DNA of 64,000 nucleotides from Acidimicrobiia bacterium (GTDB lineage: Bacteria > Actinomycetota > Acidimicrobiia > Acidimicrobiales > Bin134): positions 62,001-126,000 of the forward strand of contig JAJEGM010000001.1 in the NCBI GenBank assembly GCA_022819825.1, read 5' to 3'. The translations under genes and the position numbers were made by a program. The notes under the pieces were generated by a model. That model was not told the origin of the DNA. It saw only the letters and a program-made list of their open reading frames with translations, and made no database searches. Positions within the stretch are counted from its first letter, which is position 1. Every line of letters begins with the position of its first letter. Below, piece by piece: positions 35,934 through 47,392 of the stretch.

Positions 35934-36842
35934 ATGCTTCTAGCCTTTGGCAACTTCACAGCCGATCCAAGCGTCAACCTTCAGCTGTTGATCGGCGGTT
36001 TGGCTCTCGGTGCCATCTACGCCGTGGTGGCTCTCGGGTTCGTGCTCGTGTACAAGAGCACCGACGTTTTGAACCTGGCCCACGGGGAGTTTCTGATGCT
36101 CGGGGCCTACTTCGCGCTGACGTTCTTGATTTCCGAGAATCTCAATTTCTTCCTCGGCGTGTTCGTGCTGCTGCTGGTCATGCTGGTGTTCGGATTATTG
36201 GTCCACTACGGGATCATGCGACGAATGGTGGGCCAGGGCTTTTTCGCCATTGTGCTGATAACCCTGGGCATCGCCACGATCATCCGCGCCCTTTTGCTGA
36301 TCTTCTACGGCCCGACGGAGCGAGCCCGCCTCGACCTGTTGCCCCAGGGCAGCTTCGAAGTCGGCGGCGCCACCGTGAGGTATGTCGACTTGATCATTTT
36401 CGGTGTCGTGGCCGCGTGCGTGCTGCTGTTCTTCCTCTTCTTCAAGTACACCCGACTGGGCCTGCACATGCGGGCAGTGGCCGACGACATCGAGGCCGCC
36501 GCGGCCATGGGAATCGACCCCGACAAGGTCTACGCCATGACCTGGGCCGCGGCCATGGTCATGGCCGGCGTTGGGGGACTGCTGTTCGGCCACGTCACCG
36601 GCGCCATCGATCGCAGCATCGAGGCCATCGGCCTGCGGGCCTTCCCCGCCGCGGTGGTCGGCGGGCTCACGTCGCTGGGCGGCTCCATTGTGGGCGGCCT
36701 GGTGGTGGGCGTGATCGAGCAGTTTGCCAACGGCCATCTGGGTACCAAATGGCGAGAGCCGGTGGCCTTCTCAGTGATGTTCGTGGTGCTGCTGGTACGC
36801 CCGACTGGGCTTTGGGGCCGAAAGGACTTGGAGCGGGTATGA
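35934..36842 (+). CDS. livH: Branched-chain amino acid-type ABC transporter permease (LivH family)
   Basis: 302 residues from ATG 35934. About eight hydrophobic helices, with the family's GLALGAIYAVVALGFVLVYKS near the N-terminus and VLNLAHGEFLMLGAYFA just after it. The EAA-like loop reads MAGVGGLLFGHVTG and precedes the conserved GGLTSLGGSIVGGLVVG. It forms the membrane channel with the next gene product. The stop overlaps the LivM start (ATGA); five genes to 41308 form one transporter operon. Confidence 0.93.
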   Translation: MLLAFGNFTADPSVNLQLLIGGLALGAIYAVVALGFVLVYKSTDVLNLAHGEFLMLGAYFALTFLISENLNFFLGVFVLLLVMLVFGLLVHYGIMRRMVGQGFFAIVLITLGIATIIRALLLIFYGPTERARLDLLPQGSFEVGGATVRYVDLIIFGVVAACVLLFFLFFKYTRLGLHMRAVADDIEAAAAMGIDPDKVYAMTWAAAMVMAGVGGLLFGHVTGAIDRSIEAIGLRAFPAAVVGGLTSLGGSIVGGLVVGVIEQFANGHLGTKWREPVAFSVMFVVLLVRPTGLWGRKDLERV

Positions 36843-38179
36843 CCGCTGTCGAGAACCCCGCCCCCCAACAGGACTCCACCACCTACCGCCCGTCGCCCGT
36901 CCAGCGGCTCCTCCCGTTCGCCATCGCCGCGGTCGTCCCATTCATCCTGGGCGCCACCACCGAGAATGTGAATTTCTGGTGGAAGGCGCTGATCACGGTG
37001 GTGGTCTTGGCCGTGGTCGCCCGAATGGCCTGGGTGTGGACACCCCGGGGCGAGCTGACCCACCGGGAGGACATGCGGCTGTGGCGCACCCCCAGCGACC
37101 GGTCGTGGGCCGCGGTGACCGTCTTTGGACTGCTGGTGCTGCCCTTCATTTTGGCCTCCGACTTCACCCCTCCCATGGACTTCCCCTGGGCTACCTGGTT
37201 CGCGGTGGTCAACCTGGTGCTCATCTTCGCCATGGGTGCGGCGGCCTTCAACCTGCTGGTGGGCTACTCCGGCCAGATCAGCCTGGCCCACGTGGCGTTC
37301 TTGGCTTTGGGCAGCATCGTCGGCGGCATCGTCGGCGTGCAGTGGAGCGGCGGGAATATGTGGGTGGCCCTGCCCGCTGCGGCCTTGGCCGGAGCCGTCG
37401 TGGGCGCAATCTCCGGTCTGCCCGCCCTGCGGCTCAAGCACCTCTACCTTCTGCTGGCCACCTTCGGATTCCACTTCGTGATGATGCTGGTATGGCGGGA
37501 ATACCTCCAGGAGTACTTCGGCTTCGTCGGTATCCGCTTCAAGGGCGAGAACTCCCCGCGGATCGCCTCGTGGCTGCACTGGCTGCCCGGCATCGACCCT
37601 GACGACAACGGCGAGTTCATCATCACCGGTCAATTCCGGTGGTACTGGGTGCTCATGCCCATCACGGTGCTGTCGATTCTGTTCATGGTGAACGTGGTTC
37701 GGACTCGGGAGGGGCGGGCCTTCGCCGCGGTGCGCGACCGAGATGTCTCGGCGTCGCTCCTGGGCATCAACGTGGCTCGATCCAAGCTTTTGGCCTTTGC
37801 ACTGTCTTCTGCGGTTGTGTCCATGTCTGGTGTGCTGGCCTCCTTCTACATCGGCTCTCGGGGAGAGGACAGCTTCAACGTCCAGACCGTGCTGAACTAC
37901 GCCATCATCATCGTGGTCGGCGGATTCTCCAGCATTCAGGGGGCCATCTTCGGCTCGGCGTTCTTCTGGTTCCTGCCCGAGTGGTTCAAGTGGGCTCGAG
38001 AGGAACTCTGGATCGTGAGGGATATCGACTTCCTCAGCGACTACCCCAGCGAGATCGACTTGGCCATCAAGGGGTTCTTGGTGGTGATCATCTTGATGTT
38101 CAAGCCCGATGGGCTGGCCGGGCTGTGGAAGGACGTCAAGGGCTGGATTGGCCGTTCTCTGGCGAGGAGGGGGCCATGA
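36839..38179 (+). CDS. livM: Branched-chain amino acid-type ABC transporter permease (LivM family)
   Basis: 446 residues from ATG 36839, overlapping the LivH stop. The first 100 residues hold extra helices and a charged loop (WTPRGELTHREDMRLW); the core starts near NLLVGYSGQISLAHVAFLALG, the family signature. The late segment SAVVSMSGVLASFYIGSRG and FSSIQGAIFGSAFFW match LivM. It partners LivH in the membrane. Overlaps the ATPase start at the stop codon, supporting tight co-translation. Confidence 0.92.
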   Translation: MTAVENPAPQQDSTTYRPSPVQRLLPFAIAAVVPFILGATTENVNFWWKALITVVVLAVVARMAWVWTPRGELTHREDMRLWRTPSDRSWAAVTVFGLLVLPFILASDFTPPMDFPWATWFAVVNLVLIFAMGAAAFNLLVGYSGQISLAHVAFLALGSIVGGIVGVQWSGGNMWVALPAAALAGAVVGAISGLPALRLKHLYLLLATFGFHFVMMLVWREYLQEYFGFVGIRFKGENSPRIASWLHWLPGIDPDDNGEFIITGQFRWYWVLMPITVLSILFMVNVVRTREGRAFAAVRDRDVSASLLGINVARSKLLAFALSSAVVSMSGVLASFYIGSRGEDSFNVQTVLNYAIIIVVGGFSSIQGAIFGSAFFWFLPEWFKWAREELWIVRDIDFLSDYPSEIDLAIKGFLVVIILMFKPDGLAGLWKDVKGWIGRSLARRGP

Positions 38180-39006
38180 GCTCTGACGGACTCGACCTGC
38201 GGATCGAAGACCTCACGGTGGTGTACGGGGGCGTCACTGCGCTGGACAACGTGAACATCACCGTGCCCCCCGGCGGGTTCGTCACCGTCTTGGGGGCCAA
38301 CGGCGCGGGCAAGACCACCTTGGTCCGGTCGATCACCAGCCTGCTCTATCTCCATAAGGGCCGAGTGCGCCAGGGGAACATCACGCTGGGGGGCGAGTCG
38401 ATCCTGGGCAAGAAGAGCCCCGACATCGTGAAAGCCGGCGTGGCCCAAGTACCAGAGGGCCGCAAGCTGTTCCCCAACCTCTCCGTGAAGGAGAACCTGC
38501 TGTGCGGGGCGGCCAGTCGCTCCGACGTCGACGCCATCGATGATTCCCTGGAACAGAACCTGGAGCTGTTCCCCCAGCTTCGGCCGCTGTTGAACCAGAC
38601 CGCCGGGTTGCTGTCGGGGGGCGAGCAGCAGATGGTGGCGGTGGGACGGGCGCTGATGTCGGACCCAGCCCTCTTGATCTGCGACGAGCTGTCGCTGGGC
38701 CTGGCCCCCAAGATCGTGCATCGCCTGTTCGAACTGCTCACCGAGATCAACGAGAGGCGGGGAACGTCCATCCTGGTTATCGAGCAGAACGCCAGCTTGG
38801 CGCTACAGCACGCCGCCGATGCCTATGTCCTCGAACTGGGCCGGGTGCTGATCGAGGGCACCGCCGATGAGCTCCGGGGCAATCCCATGGTGCAGGAGCT
38901 GTATCTGGGCGGTGGTGGGGAGGCCCACACCTCTTACGCCGCCATCGAGCGACCCAGTCGCCGACCGGAATCCCATGGCCGACGACCACCGGTATCTGAG
39001 TCATGA
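38176..39006 (+). CDS. livF: ABC transporter ATP-binding protein (LivF family)
   Basis: 276 residues. Walker A VLGANGAGKTTL, Q-loop region VAQVPEGRKLFPNLSV (the PEGR segment is typical of LivF), signature LLSGGEQQMVAVGRAL, Walker B LLICDELSLGLAP and the H-loop-position VIEQNAS, where Gln replaces the usual switch His region as in this subfamily. A C-terminal tail of about 35 residues (Arg/Pro-rich) is extra. It energises uptake through LivHM together with the next ATPase, whose start overlaps this stop. Confidence 0.92.
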   Translation: MSSDGLDLRIEDLTVVYGGVTALDNVNITVPPGGFVTVLGANGAGKTTLVRSITSLLYLHKGRVRQGNITLGGESILGKKSPDIVKAGVAQVPEGRKLFPNLSVKENLLCGAASRSDVDAIDDSLEQNLELFPQLRPLLNQTAGLLSGGEQQMVAVGRALMSDPALLICDELSLGLAPKIVHRLFELLTEINERRGTSILVIEQNASLALQHAADAYVLELGRVLIEGTADELRGNPMVQELYLGGGGEAHTSYAAIERPSRRPESHGRRPPVSES

Positions 39007-39800
39007 GCGACGAGATCCTGAGTTTCGACAACCTCACCGTGCAGTTCGGTGGCGTGCGGGCCTGCGACGCCATCGACGGCCACGTCAAGCGAGGCTCCCT
39101 GTTCGCCTTGATCGGGCCCAATGGAGCGGGCAAGACCACCCTGGTCAACGCCATCTCCGGCGTCTACAAGCCGCTGCCCGGCGCCCAGGTGCAATTCCAT
39201 CCCGCGGGCAGGCCAACCGAGGATCTGCTGTCCTACCGCCCCTTCCAGATCGCCCGCCTGGGGGTGGCCCGGACGTTCCAGAACCTGGGACTGTTCATGG
39301 GCGAGAACGTGCTCACCAACCTGCTCCTCGGCCGCTACATCCACGAGCACACCCGGCTCATCGAGGGCGGCCTGTTCACTCGAAGGGCAGTAAAGCGGGA
39401 ACTGGCCGCCCGCCAGGCAATAGAGAGAGTGGTGGATTTGCTGGACTTGGGCTCGTTCAAACGAGAGCCGGTGGGCGATTTGCCCTACGGGGTGCAGAAG
39501 AGGGTCGAATTCGGCCGAGTGCTCGCCATGGAGCCGGAGCTGCTGATGCTCGATGAGCCCATGGCCGGCATGAGCGTGGACGAGAAGCAGGACATGATCC
39601 GCTACATCTACGCCGCCCAAGACGAGCTTGATATGACGGTGTTCCTCATTGAACACGACATGAGCGTGGTGATGTCGATCGCCGACCACGTGATGGTCTT
39701 GGATTTCGGCCAGAAGATTGCAGAGGGAACCCCCGCGGAGATGCAGCAGGACGAGCGAGTGATCGCCGCCTACCTCGGCACCGAGATGGCCGAGAACTGA
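39003..39800 (+). CDS. livG: ABC transporter ATP-binding protein (LivG family)
   Basis: 265 residues. Walker A LIGPNGAGKTTLVNAISG, then VARTFQNLGLF as the Q-loop typical of LivG, the signature degenerate as DLPYGVQKRVEFGRVL in place of LSGGQ, Walker B LLMLDEPMAGMS and the switch His in FLIEHDMSVV. A longer insertion (about 95-150) follows the Q-loop, as in LivG proteins. It is the second ATPase of the importer. The binding-protein gene follows after a 137-base gap containing two small dyads. Confidence 0.92.
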   Translation: MSDEILSFDNLTVQFGGVRACDAIDGHVKRGSLFALIGPNGAGKTTLVNAISGVYKPLPGAQVQFHPAGRPTEDLLSYRPFQIARLGVARTFQNLGLFMGENVLTNLLLGRYIHEHTRLIEGGLFTRRAVKRELAARQAIERVVDLLDLGSFKREPVGDLPYGVQKRVEFGRVLAMEPELLMLDEPMAGMSVDEKQDMIRYIYAAQDELDMTVFLIEHDMSVVMSIADHVMVLDFGQKIAEGTPAEMQQDERVIAAYLGTEMAEN

Positions 39801-39864
39801 GTTCGCCACACATTTGGCCCCTGACGCCCGCTGTCAATTAGGGTTCCGCGCAGGACTTCCAATT

Positions 39865-39893
39865 GTTGGATTGCCAACTATTGGATTGCCAAC
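39865..39893. repeat. Two 13-base direct repeats, each a small dyad
   Basis: TTGGATTGCCAAC occurs at 39866-39878 and 39881-39893, a 15-base period. Each copy holds TTGG-N4-CCAA; the first extends to GTTGG-N4-CCAAC. They lie 45 bases before the binding-protein start and may be regulator sites or stabilise the processed transcript. Confidence 0.6.
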
Positions 39894-39937
39894 AAAAAAC
39901 ACTGACCACCACAACTCTCGAGGGAAGAGGGGAACCC

Positions 39938-41308
39938 ATGACTCGACGCTGGCTGAAGCTTGTTGCAGCCCTGTTTGCGTTCGCACTGATCGCAGCAGCC
40001 TGTGGCAACGATGATGACGACGGTGGTGCTGCTCCAGCACCAGCGCCTGCGGAAGAGGAAGCACCCGCTCCGGCACCGACCGAGGCACCCACCGAGGCAC
40101 CCGCTCCAGCGGAAGAAGAGCCCATGGAGATGACGGTGCCCGACAACCCGGACAACGGGGTTACCTCCGACTCGATCAAGGTCGGCTGGATGGGAGACCT
40201 GACCGGTCCGACCGCCTCGTCGCAGTCGTTCAACAGCCACGGCATCGAGGCCTATTTCGAGTGCGTTAACGAGAGCGGCGGCATCTTGGGACGGATGATC
40301 GACTATCTGCCCGAGGACGACCAGTTCAACGCCGACAATGCCGCAATCAACTTCACCAAACTCACCGAAGACGACAAGGTGATCGCCCTGCTCGGCTTGG
40401 GCGGCTCGCACATCAGCACCCAGCTCCAGCCCGACGTCGAGGCCCTGAACCTGCCGGTGATCGGCCCACCCCAGACGATCGACATCCAGCTTGAGGGTGA
40501 CCAGTACTTCAACAACCTGGCCCATTACGGCGACCAGGCCGACCTGGCCGCGGGACACATTGCCGCCACCGTCGGCGGCATCGAGAACGCCGTGGTCATG
40601 GGCATCAGCCTTGAGGTGCCCTCCGGCACCGAGTTCGCCGCTTACGTCGAGCAGTCGGTACTCAAGGGTGGCGGCACCTACGTCAACACCCTGTACGTGG
40701 CTCCGGGTGCCACTGAGGTCACCGCCCAGATGGTGGAACTGCAAGAAGGCATCGATAACCAGGGCGTGAACTACGTGACCCTCCACGGCTCGCCGGGCGC
40801 GGGCCTGGTGGTCATGCAGGGCATGGCCGACGTGGGCATCACCGATGTCCCCATCATCGGCATCCACGGCATCGCGGCCAACTCGATCTGGACCGAGGGG
40901 CCGGAGTCGGTCAGCGACCAGACCTTCGGCATCCACTCCTTCATGACCGCCAACAACAACATCGCAGCCTCGGCTGAGATGGAGCGGTGTGCAACGCTGG
41001 CCGGCTACGACGGCGAGCACCTGAACCTGAACTTCTCCCACGGCTTCCTCAACGGCTACGTGTTCCACCAGGCCGTAGAGCGGGCTGCGGAGACCGGCGA
41101 ATTGAGCCGCGAGAGCCTGACCGAGGCTCTGAAGGGCACATTCGACACCATGGGCATCACCTGCCCAATCGACTGGAGCGCCAGCAACCACAGCCAGTGC
41201 GGCGCGGCGTTCTCGCTCGATACCGCCTCCGGCGGCATGGTGCCGGCCAATCCGTTCAGCTTCTACGCCGACAGCTTCGACGGCGAGTACGGCATCGAGA
41301 TCGGCTAG
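39938..41308 (+). CDS. ABC transporter substrate-binding lipoprotein (LivJ/LivK type)
   Basis: 456 residues from ATG 39938. The signal LVAALFAFALIAAAC ends in a lipobox, so the protein is anchored outside the membrane. An Ala/Pro/Glu linker (EEEAPAPAPTEAPTEAP and on) leads to the periplasmic-binding fold starting VGWMGDLTGPTASS. Conserved type I binding-protein motifs include ECVNESGGILGR and the later VVMQGMADVGITDVP. Ligand unknown; this class binds branched-chain amino acids, amides, urea or aromatic acids. Last gene of the transporter operon, possibly with its own promoter. Confidence 0.9.
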   Translation: MTRRWLKLVAALFAFALIAAACGNDDDDGGAAPAPAPAEEEAPAPAPTEAPTEAPAPAEEEPMEMTVPDNPDNGVTSDSIKVGWMGDLTGPTASSQSFNSHGIEAYFECVNESGGILGRMIDYLPEDDQFNADNAAINFTKLTEDDKVIALLGLGGSHISTQLQPDVEALNLPVIGPPQTIDIQLEGDQYFNNLAHYGDQADLAAGHIAATVGGIENAVVMGISLEVPSGTEFAAYVEQSVLKGGGTYVNTLYVAPGATEVTAQMVELQEGIDNQGVNYVTLHGSPGAGLVVMQGMADVGITDVPIIGIHGIAANSIWTEGPESVSDQTFGIHSFMTANNNIAASAEMERCATLAGYDGEHLNLNFSHGFLNGYVFHQAVERAAETGELSRESLTEALKGTFDTMGITCPIDWSASNHSQCGAAFSLDTASGGMVPANPFSFYADSFDGEYGIEIG

Positions 41309-41337
41309 CCGAATCGACTAATCGAAAGGCCCCCACG

Positions 41338-42570
41338 TTGTCGGACTCCAGTTCGGTCGCTGAAGAATTCAACGCCTATCTGACCGACAACGTGGGGGCC
41401 GACCCCTATCCGGCCTTCCGCCGGATGCGGGAAGAGGCCCCGGTGGTGTGGGCTGAACCGCTCCAGGCCTGGGTGCTCACCCGGTGGGACGACATCACCG
41501 CCATGCTGGAGGACACCGAGAACTTCGGGGCGCTGATGAACCGGCCGGGCACGTCCAGCATCTTCGGCCGGGCCATCTTGCAGATGTCGGGCGACGAGCA
41601 CCGGCGCAAAGACGCCATCTTGGCCAAGCGCCTGCGGGGCCCCCGCTATCTCGGTTCCACCATCGAGGAGATCGTGTCCGGCTTGGTCCACGAGTACGGC
41701 GACCAACTGCCGGTGGCCCCCGAGGTGGCCGACCTGCGCACCGGGCTCACCGAGCCGGTTCCGCTGGGGGCTATCGCCGAGCTGATGGACATGGGAGCGG
41801 CCAGCAACTTCCGGAACTGGTACAACGACATCGTTGCCGCGGGAACCTCCAACTTCGCCCAAGACCCAGAGGTCCACTCCCGGGGCGAGGTGGCCCGAGA
41901 CGAGCTCTACGACTTCGTCACCCCCAGCATCGAGGAGCGCCGCGGCTGTCCCGGCGACGAATTGCTGTCCGACCTGTGCTCCATGGAGTACGAGGGTGAG
42001 CGGCTGTCCGACGACGAAGTCCGCAGCTTTACCGCGTTCTTGCTGTCAGCCGGTATCGAGACCACCGACCGGGCACTGGCCAATCTGATAAAACACCTCA
42101 TCTTGCAGGCCGAGCAGTGGCAGCGCTTGAAGGACGATCCATCGCTGGCCAGCTCAGCCGCTACCGAGATTCTTCGCTTCCGTCCCCCGGTGCAGGCCAT
42201 CGTGCGCATGACCAAGCAAGACATGGAGGTCAGCGGCACGGTGATCCCCGCAGAGAACAAGCTCATGGGATTCATTGCCAGCGCCAACCACGACCCCGAC
42301 CGGTTCGAGAATCCCGGGGAGTTCGACGTGGGTCGTTTCCAAGGGGCTGAGAGGCCCAACTACACCCCGATCGGCCCGGTTCGGGCCTTCGGCGCCGGCC
42401 CCCACACTTGCACCGGCTCGCTGCTGGCCAAGCTGGAGATGGAACGCACGCTGGAGTACCTGATCGAACGGTTCGACCACTTCGAGTTTGCCGGTGACGT
42501 GCCTCCCGACACCGGCATCGTGCTGCGCTCTCCCGAGACCCTCGACGTAGTTCTCCACCCCGCCGCCTGA
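41338..42570 (+). CDS. Cytochrome P450
   Basis: 410 residues from TTG 41338, with GAAAGG 8 bases upstream; no ATG or GTG precedes the family start. The I-helix oxygen-binding motif reads LLSAGIETTDRALA, the K-helix ExxR is EILRFRPP, and the heme loop is FGAGPHTCTGSLLAK with the axial Cys. Soluble bacterial class I P450s need a ferredoxin and reductase; neither is adjacent. It follows the transporter by 29 bases, so it may oxidise the imported compound. Confidence 0.93.
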   Translation: MSDSSSVAEEFNAYLTDNVGADPYPAFRRMREEAPVVWAEPLQAWVLTRWDDITAMLEDTENFGALMNRPGTSSIFGRAILQMSGDEHRRKDAILAKRLRGPRYLGSTIEEIVSGLVHEYGDQLPVAPEVADLRTGLTEPVPLGAIAELMDMGAASNFRNWYNDIVAAGTSNFAQDPEVHSRGEVARDELYDFVTPSIEERRGCPGDELLSDLCSMEYEGERLSDDEVRSFTAFLLSAGIETTDRALANLIKHLILQAEQWQRLKDDPSLASSAATEILRFRPPVQAIVRMTKQDMEVSGTVIPAENKLMGFIASANHDPDRFENPGEFDVGRFQGAERPNYTPIGPVRAFGAGPHTCTGSLLAKLEMERTLEYLIERFDHFEFAGDVPPDTGIVLRSPETLDVVLHPAA

Positions 42571-42591
42571 TCCGGCCCAAGCCGGGGCGGT

Positions 42592-43590
42592 CTAGGAGAC
42601 AAACTCGGCAGGCTGGGCCTCGAAGCGCTGTTGGCAACCGGAAGCGCAGAAGTAATAGGTGATGCCGCCGTGGATGGAGCGGTAGCGGGCGTCGGCCACC
42701 AGCACGGTCATGCCGCACACCGGGTCGACGGCCTCTTCGGGGCGATCTTGGGACGCGGCCTCGGTGTCGGCTGCGAGGTTGCCCTCGGCCCGACGCGCCA
42801 CCAGGTCGGCCATGATGGCCGCCGCGATCTCCCGGTTGGGAATGCGACCCAGGTTCAAGCCGGCCGGAGAGCTGATCCGGACCAGATCGTCGTCGCCGAA
42901 CCCCTGAGTGCGGAGGTAATCGTTCATGGCTTCGGCCCGCTTGGCCGATGCCACCAGTCCGATGTAGCCAGCATCGGTGCCCAAAGCGGCCGCCAAAGCC
43001 ACGTCGTCGTAGTGCCCCTGGGTGGCCACCACCACTGCGGTGGCCTGGTCGACGGTCAGGCCGCTCAAGTCCAAGCTGGTGCGCACGAGCTCGGGACGCT
43101 CATGGTCGTCAGGCTGACCGCCGTCGTCGATGACCACCGCATCCCAGCCGATGGCGGTGGCCACCGCGGCGATGGCGTCCACCGCCGGAGATCGCCCAAT
43201 CACCACCACCTGGGGGGCGGGCAGGTTCGGCTCCAGATAGATCTCCATCGCTCCCTCCGAATCACACGCCATGGCAATCGAGCGCAGCCCGTCGCTGTGC
43301 TCATCGCTTTGACCAGTTGCCGCGCTCCGGTGGTGGTCCCGGCCGTCCGATGGACCCAGACACAGCAGCCGAGGTTCGCCATGGTCCAAACATGCCAGTG
43401 CCTCCACTATCACGGTGGGCTCGGCGCAGGCCCCGCCTAGCCAACCCCGCACCGAGCCGTCAGACAAGATCACCGCCTGCGACCCCTGCTGGCCCGACGA
43501 GGGTGCTCGCCGCCAGATCACCGAAGCCATCACGAACGGCTGACGCTGCTGGCGCAACTCCACGGCCCGAGCCATGACATCTACGTTCAC
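42592..43590 (-). CDS. XdhC/CoxF-like maturation protein with C-terminal YHS domain
   Basis: 332 residues from GTG 43590, GAGGG 8 bases upstream. The N-terminal part has the XdhC start VELRQQRQPFVMASVIWRRAPSSG and GWLGGACAE; the middle carries the Rossmann-like VVVIGRSPAVDAIAAVA and GLVASAKRAEAM. The last 50 residues form a YHS domain: DPVCGMTVL and YYFCASGCQQRF with three Cys. XdhC proteins bind and sulfurate molybdenum cofactor; YHS domains bind metals such as copper. The gene follows coxL by 17 bases on the same transcript. Confidence 0.87.
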   Translation of the reverse strand: MNVDVMARAVELRQQRQPFVMASVIWRRAPSSGQQGSQAVILSDGSVRGWLGGACAEPTVIVEALACLDHGEPRLLCLGPSDGRDHHRSAATGQSDEHSDGLRSIAMACDSEGAMEIYLEPNLPAPQVVVIGRSPAVDAIAAVATAIGWDAVVIDDGGQPDDHERPELVRTSLDLSGLTVDQATAVVVATQGHYDDVALAAALGTDAGYIGLVASAKRAEAMNDYLRTQGFGDDDLVRISSPAGLNLGRIPNREIAAAIMADLVARRAEGNLAADTEAASQDRPEEAVDPVCGMTVLVADARYRSIHGGITYYFCASGCQQRFEAQPAEFVS

Positions 43591-43607
43591 AACACGAGCA
43601 CCCTCGG

Positions 43608-45959
<2,352 letters not shown>

Positions 45960-45968
45960 GATTGCTCC

Positions 45969-46448
45969 TCAGCTTCCGTTGGACGATTCGGCCACTCGGG
46001 CCGCCGCCGTTCGTATGGCCTTGACGATGTTGATGTAGCCGGTACACCGGCACAGGTTGCCCGAGATGGCCCAGCGCACATCGTCGTCGGACGGGTCGGG
46101 ATTCTCGGCGATGAGCGAGGCCCCCACCAGCATCATGCCCGGCGTGCAGAACCCGCACTGGAGGCCATGGTCATCGGTGAACGCCTGCTGGACGGGGTGC
46201 AGGCCGTCGGCACCTTTGAGGCCCTCCACGGTGGTGACCTCCGAGCCGTCGGCCTGCGCGGCCAGCACCGTGCAGGCCTTGACCGGCTTGCCGTCCATCA
46301 GCACCGTGCAGGCCCCGCAGCTCGTGGTGTCGCAGCCCACGTGGGTGCCAGTGAGCCCGACGGTGCGGCGGATGTGGTCCACCAGCAGCGTGCGGGGTTC
46401 CACGTCGCTGGCGTGCTCGGAACCGTTGATGGTGATGTTGACTTCCAT
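45969..46448 (-). CDS. coxS: CO dehydrogenase small (2Fe-2S) subunit
   Basis: 159 residues from ATG 46448, with GGGAG 6 bases upstream; the start directly follows the coxM stop. The first cluster site is GCDTTSCGACTVLMDG with a later Cys in KACTVLAAQADG, the second is [11 protein letters not shown] and CRCTGYINIVKA, eight Cys in all. It passes electrons from the Mo-Cu site of CoxL to the FAD of CoxM. The coxL start lies 9 bases after the stop. Confidence 0.95.
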   Translation of the reverse strand: MEVNITINGSEHASDVEPRTLLVDHIRRTVGLTGTHVGCDTTSCGACTVLMDGKPVKACTVLAAQADGSEVTTVEGLKGADGLHPVQQAFTDDHGLQCGFCTPGMMLVGASLIAENPDPSDDDVRWAISGNLCRCTGYINIVKAIRTAAARVAESSNGS

Positions 46449-46449
46449 G

Positions 46450-47313
46450 TCAGCTCCCTTCGGCCTGCTGAGCGGCGGCGGCCAGCCCCCGCTTGGTGTA
46501 GGTGCGGACCACCTGGCGCTTCCAGGCGGCGGTGCCCCGGACGTCGTCACGGGGCTCAGCGGCCGCCGCGGCCAATTCGGCGGCCTCCGCAAACAGCTCA
46601 TCGGAGGGCTGTTGCCCCACCAGCAGAGCCTCGGCGTCGGCCACCTTGGTGTTGATGGGGTTCACCGAGGTGAGGGCCAATCCGGCGGTGGAGATACCCC
46701 CGGAGTCATCCAACTCCAGATGGGAAGCCACCGCGACGGTGGCGTAGTCGCCGATCTTTCGCTCCAGCTTGAGGTAGGCCCCACCGGAGCGGCCTGACGG
46801 CACGGGTATGCGGAGACCAACCACCAGCTCGTCTTCGCCCAGCGTGGAAGTGAACGCCCCATCCACAAAGTCGGCAATGGAGATCGACCGCTCGCCCCCG
46901 GGCCCGTGAGCAATCACTTCGGCCCCAGTAGCCAGCAGCACCGAGTTCCAGTCGCCCTCAGGGTCGCAGTGAGCCACCGACCCGCACATGGTCCCCCGGT
47001 TGCGCACCAAGGGATCAGCTACCCATGGGGCAGCAGCGGCAATCGCTCCAAACGTGGAATCTGAGGCCACCACATCGGCGTGGCGCACCAGCGCCCCCAC
47101 CTGGAGGTGCCCGTTGGACCGCTCGATGGCATCCAAGCCGCCGATGCGATTGATGTCGATGAGCGTCTCGGGGAACGCCACCCGCATCTTCATCATGGGG
47201 ATGAGGCTCTGGCCCCCAGCGAGGAACCGACCCCCCTCCCCCGCGTCCACCTTGGCCTCCACCGCCTCCGCGACGGTCTGGGCCACGACAAGGTCGAACC
47301 GAGACGGGAACAT
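46450..47313 (-). CDS. coxM: CO dehydrogenase medium (FAD) subunit
   Basis: 287 residues, with GGAGGAGGG just before the start. LAGGQSLIPMMKMR is the first FAD phosphate loop. The second loop reads RNRGTMCGSVAHCDPEGDW, with Cys in place of one Gly of the usual TIGG. IPVPSGRSGGAYLKLERKIGDYA is the usual CoxM strand near the C-terminal domain. It is the first gene of the cox operon; a 79-base gap with a dyad and -10-like hexamer separates it from the NYN gene. Confidence 0.93.
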   Translation of the reverse strand: MFPSRFDLVVAQTVAEAVEAKVDAGEGGRFLAGGQSLIPMMKMRVAFPETLIDINRIGGLDAIERSNGHLQVGALVRHADVVASDSTFGAIAAAAPWVADPLVRNRGTMCGSVAHCDPEGDWNSVLLATGAEVIAHGPGGERSISIADFVDGAFTSTLGEDELVVGLRIPVPSGRSGGAYLKLERKIGDYATVAVASHLELDDSGGISTAGLALTSVNPINTKVADAEALLVGQQPSDELFAEAAELAAAAAEPRDDVRGTAAWKRQVVRTYTKRGLAAAAQQAEGS

Positions 47314-47348
47314 AGGCCCTCCTCCCCTGGGCTTCAGTTGTCCCCGCC

Positions 47349-47380
47349 ACCCTACCCCTCAGCCAATTTCGCCGCTGAGG
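47349..47380 (-). promoter_or_regulatory. coxM: Candidate cox operon promoter with operator-like dyad
   Basis: A perfect 7-base inverted repeat, CCTCAGC-N10-GCTGAGG (47357-47380), lies 2 bases upstream of a -10-like TAGGGT (47349-47354, minus strand). Predicted transcription would start near 47342, leaving a 28-base leader with a strong ribosome site. The dyad occupies the -35/spacer region. A terminator for the preceding gene is less likely because no T-tract follows. Confidence 0.4.
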
Positions 47381-47392
47381 AAGCAGGAGGCA

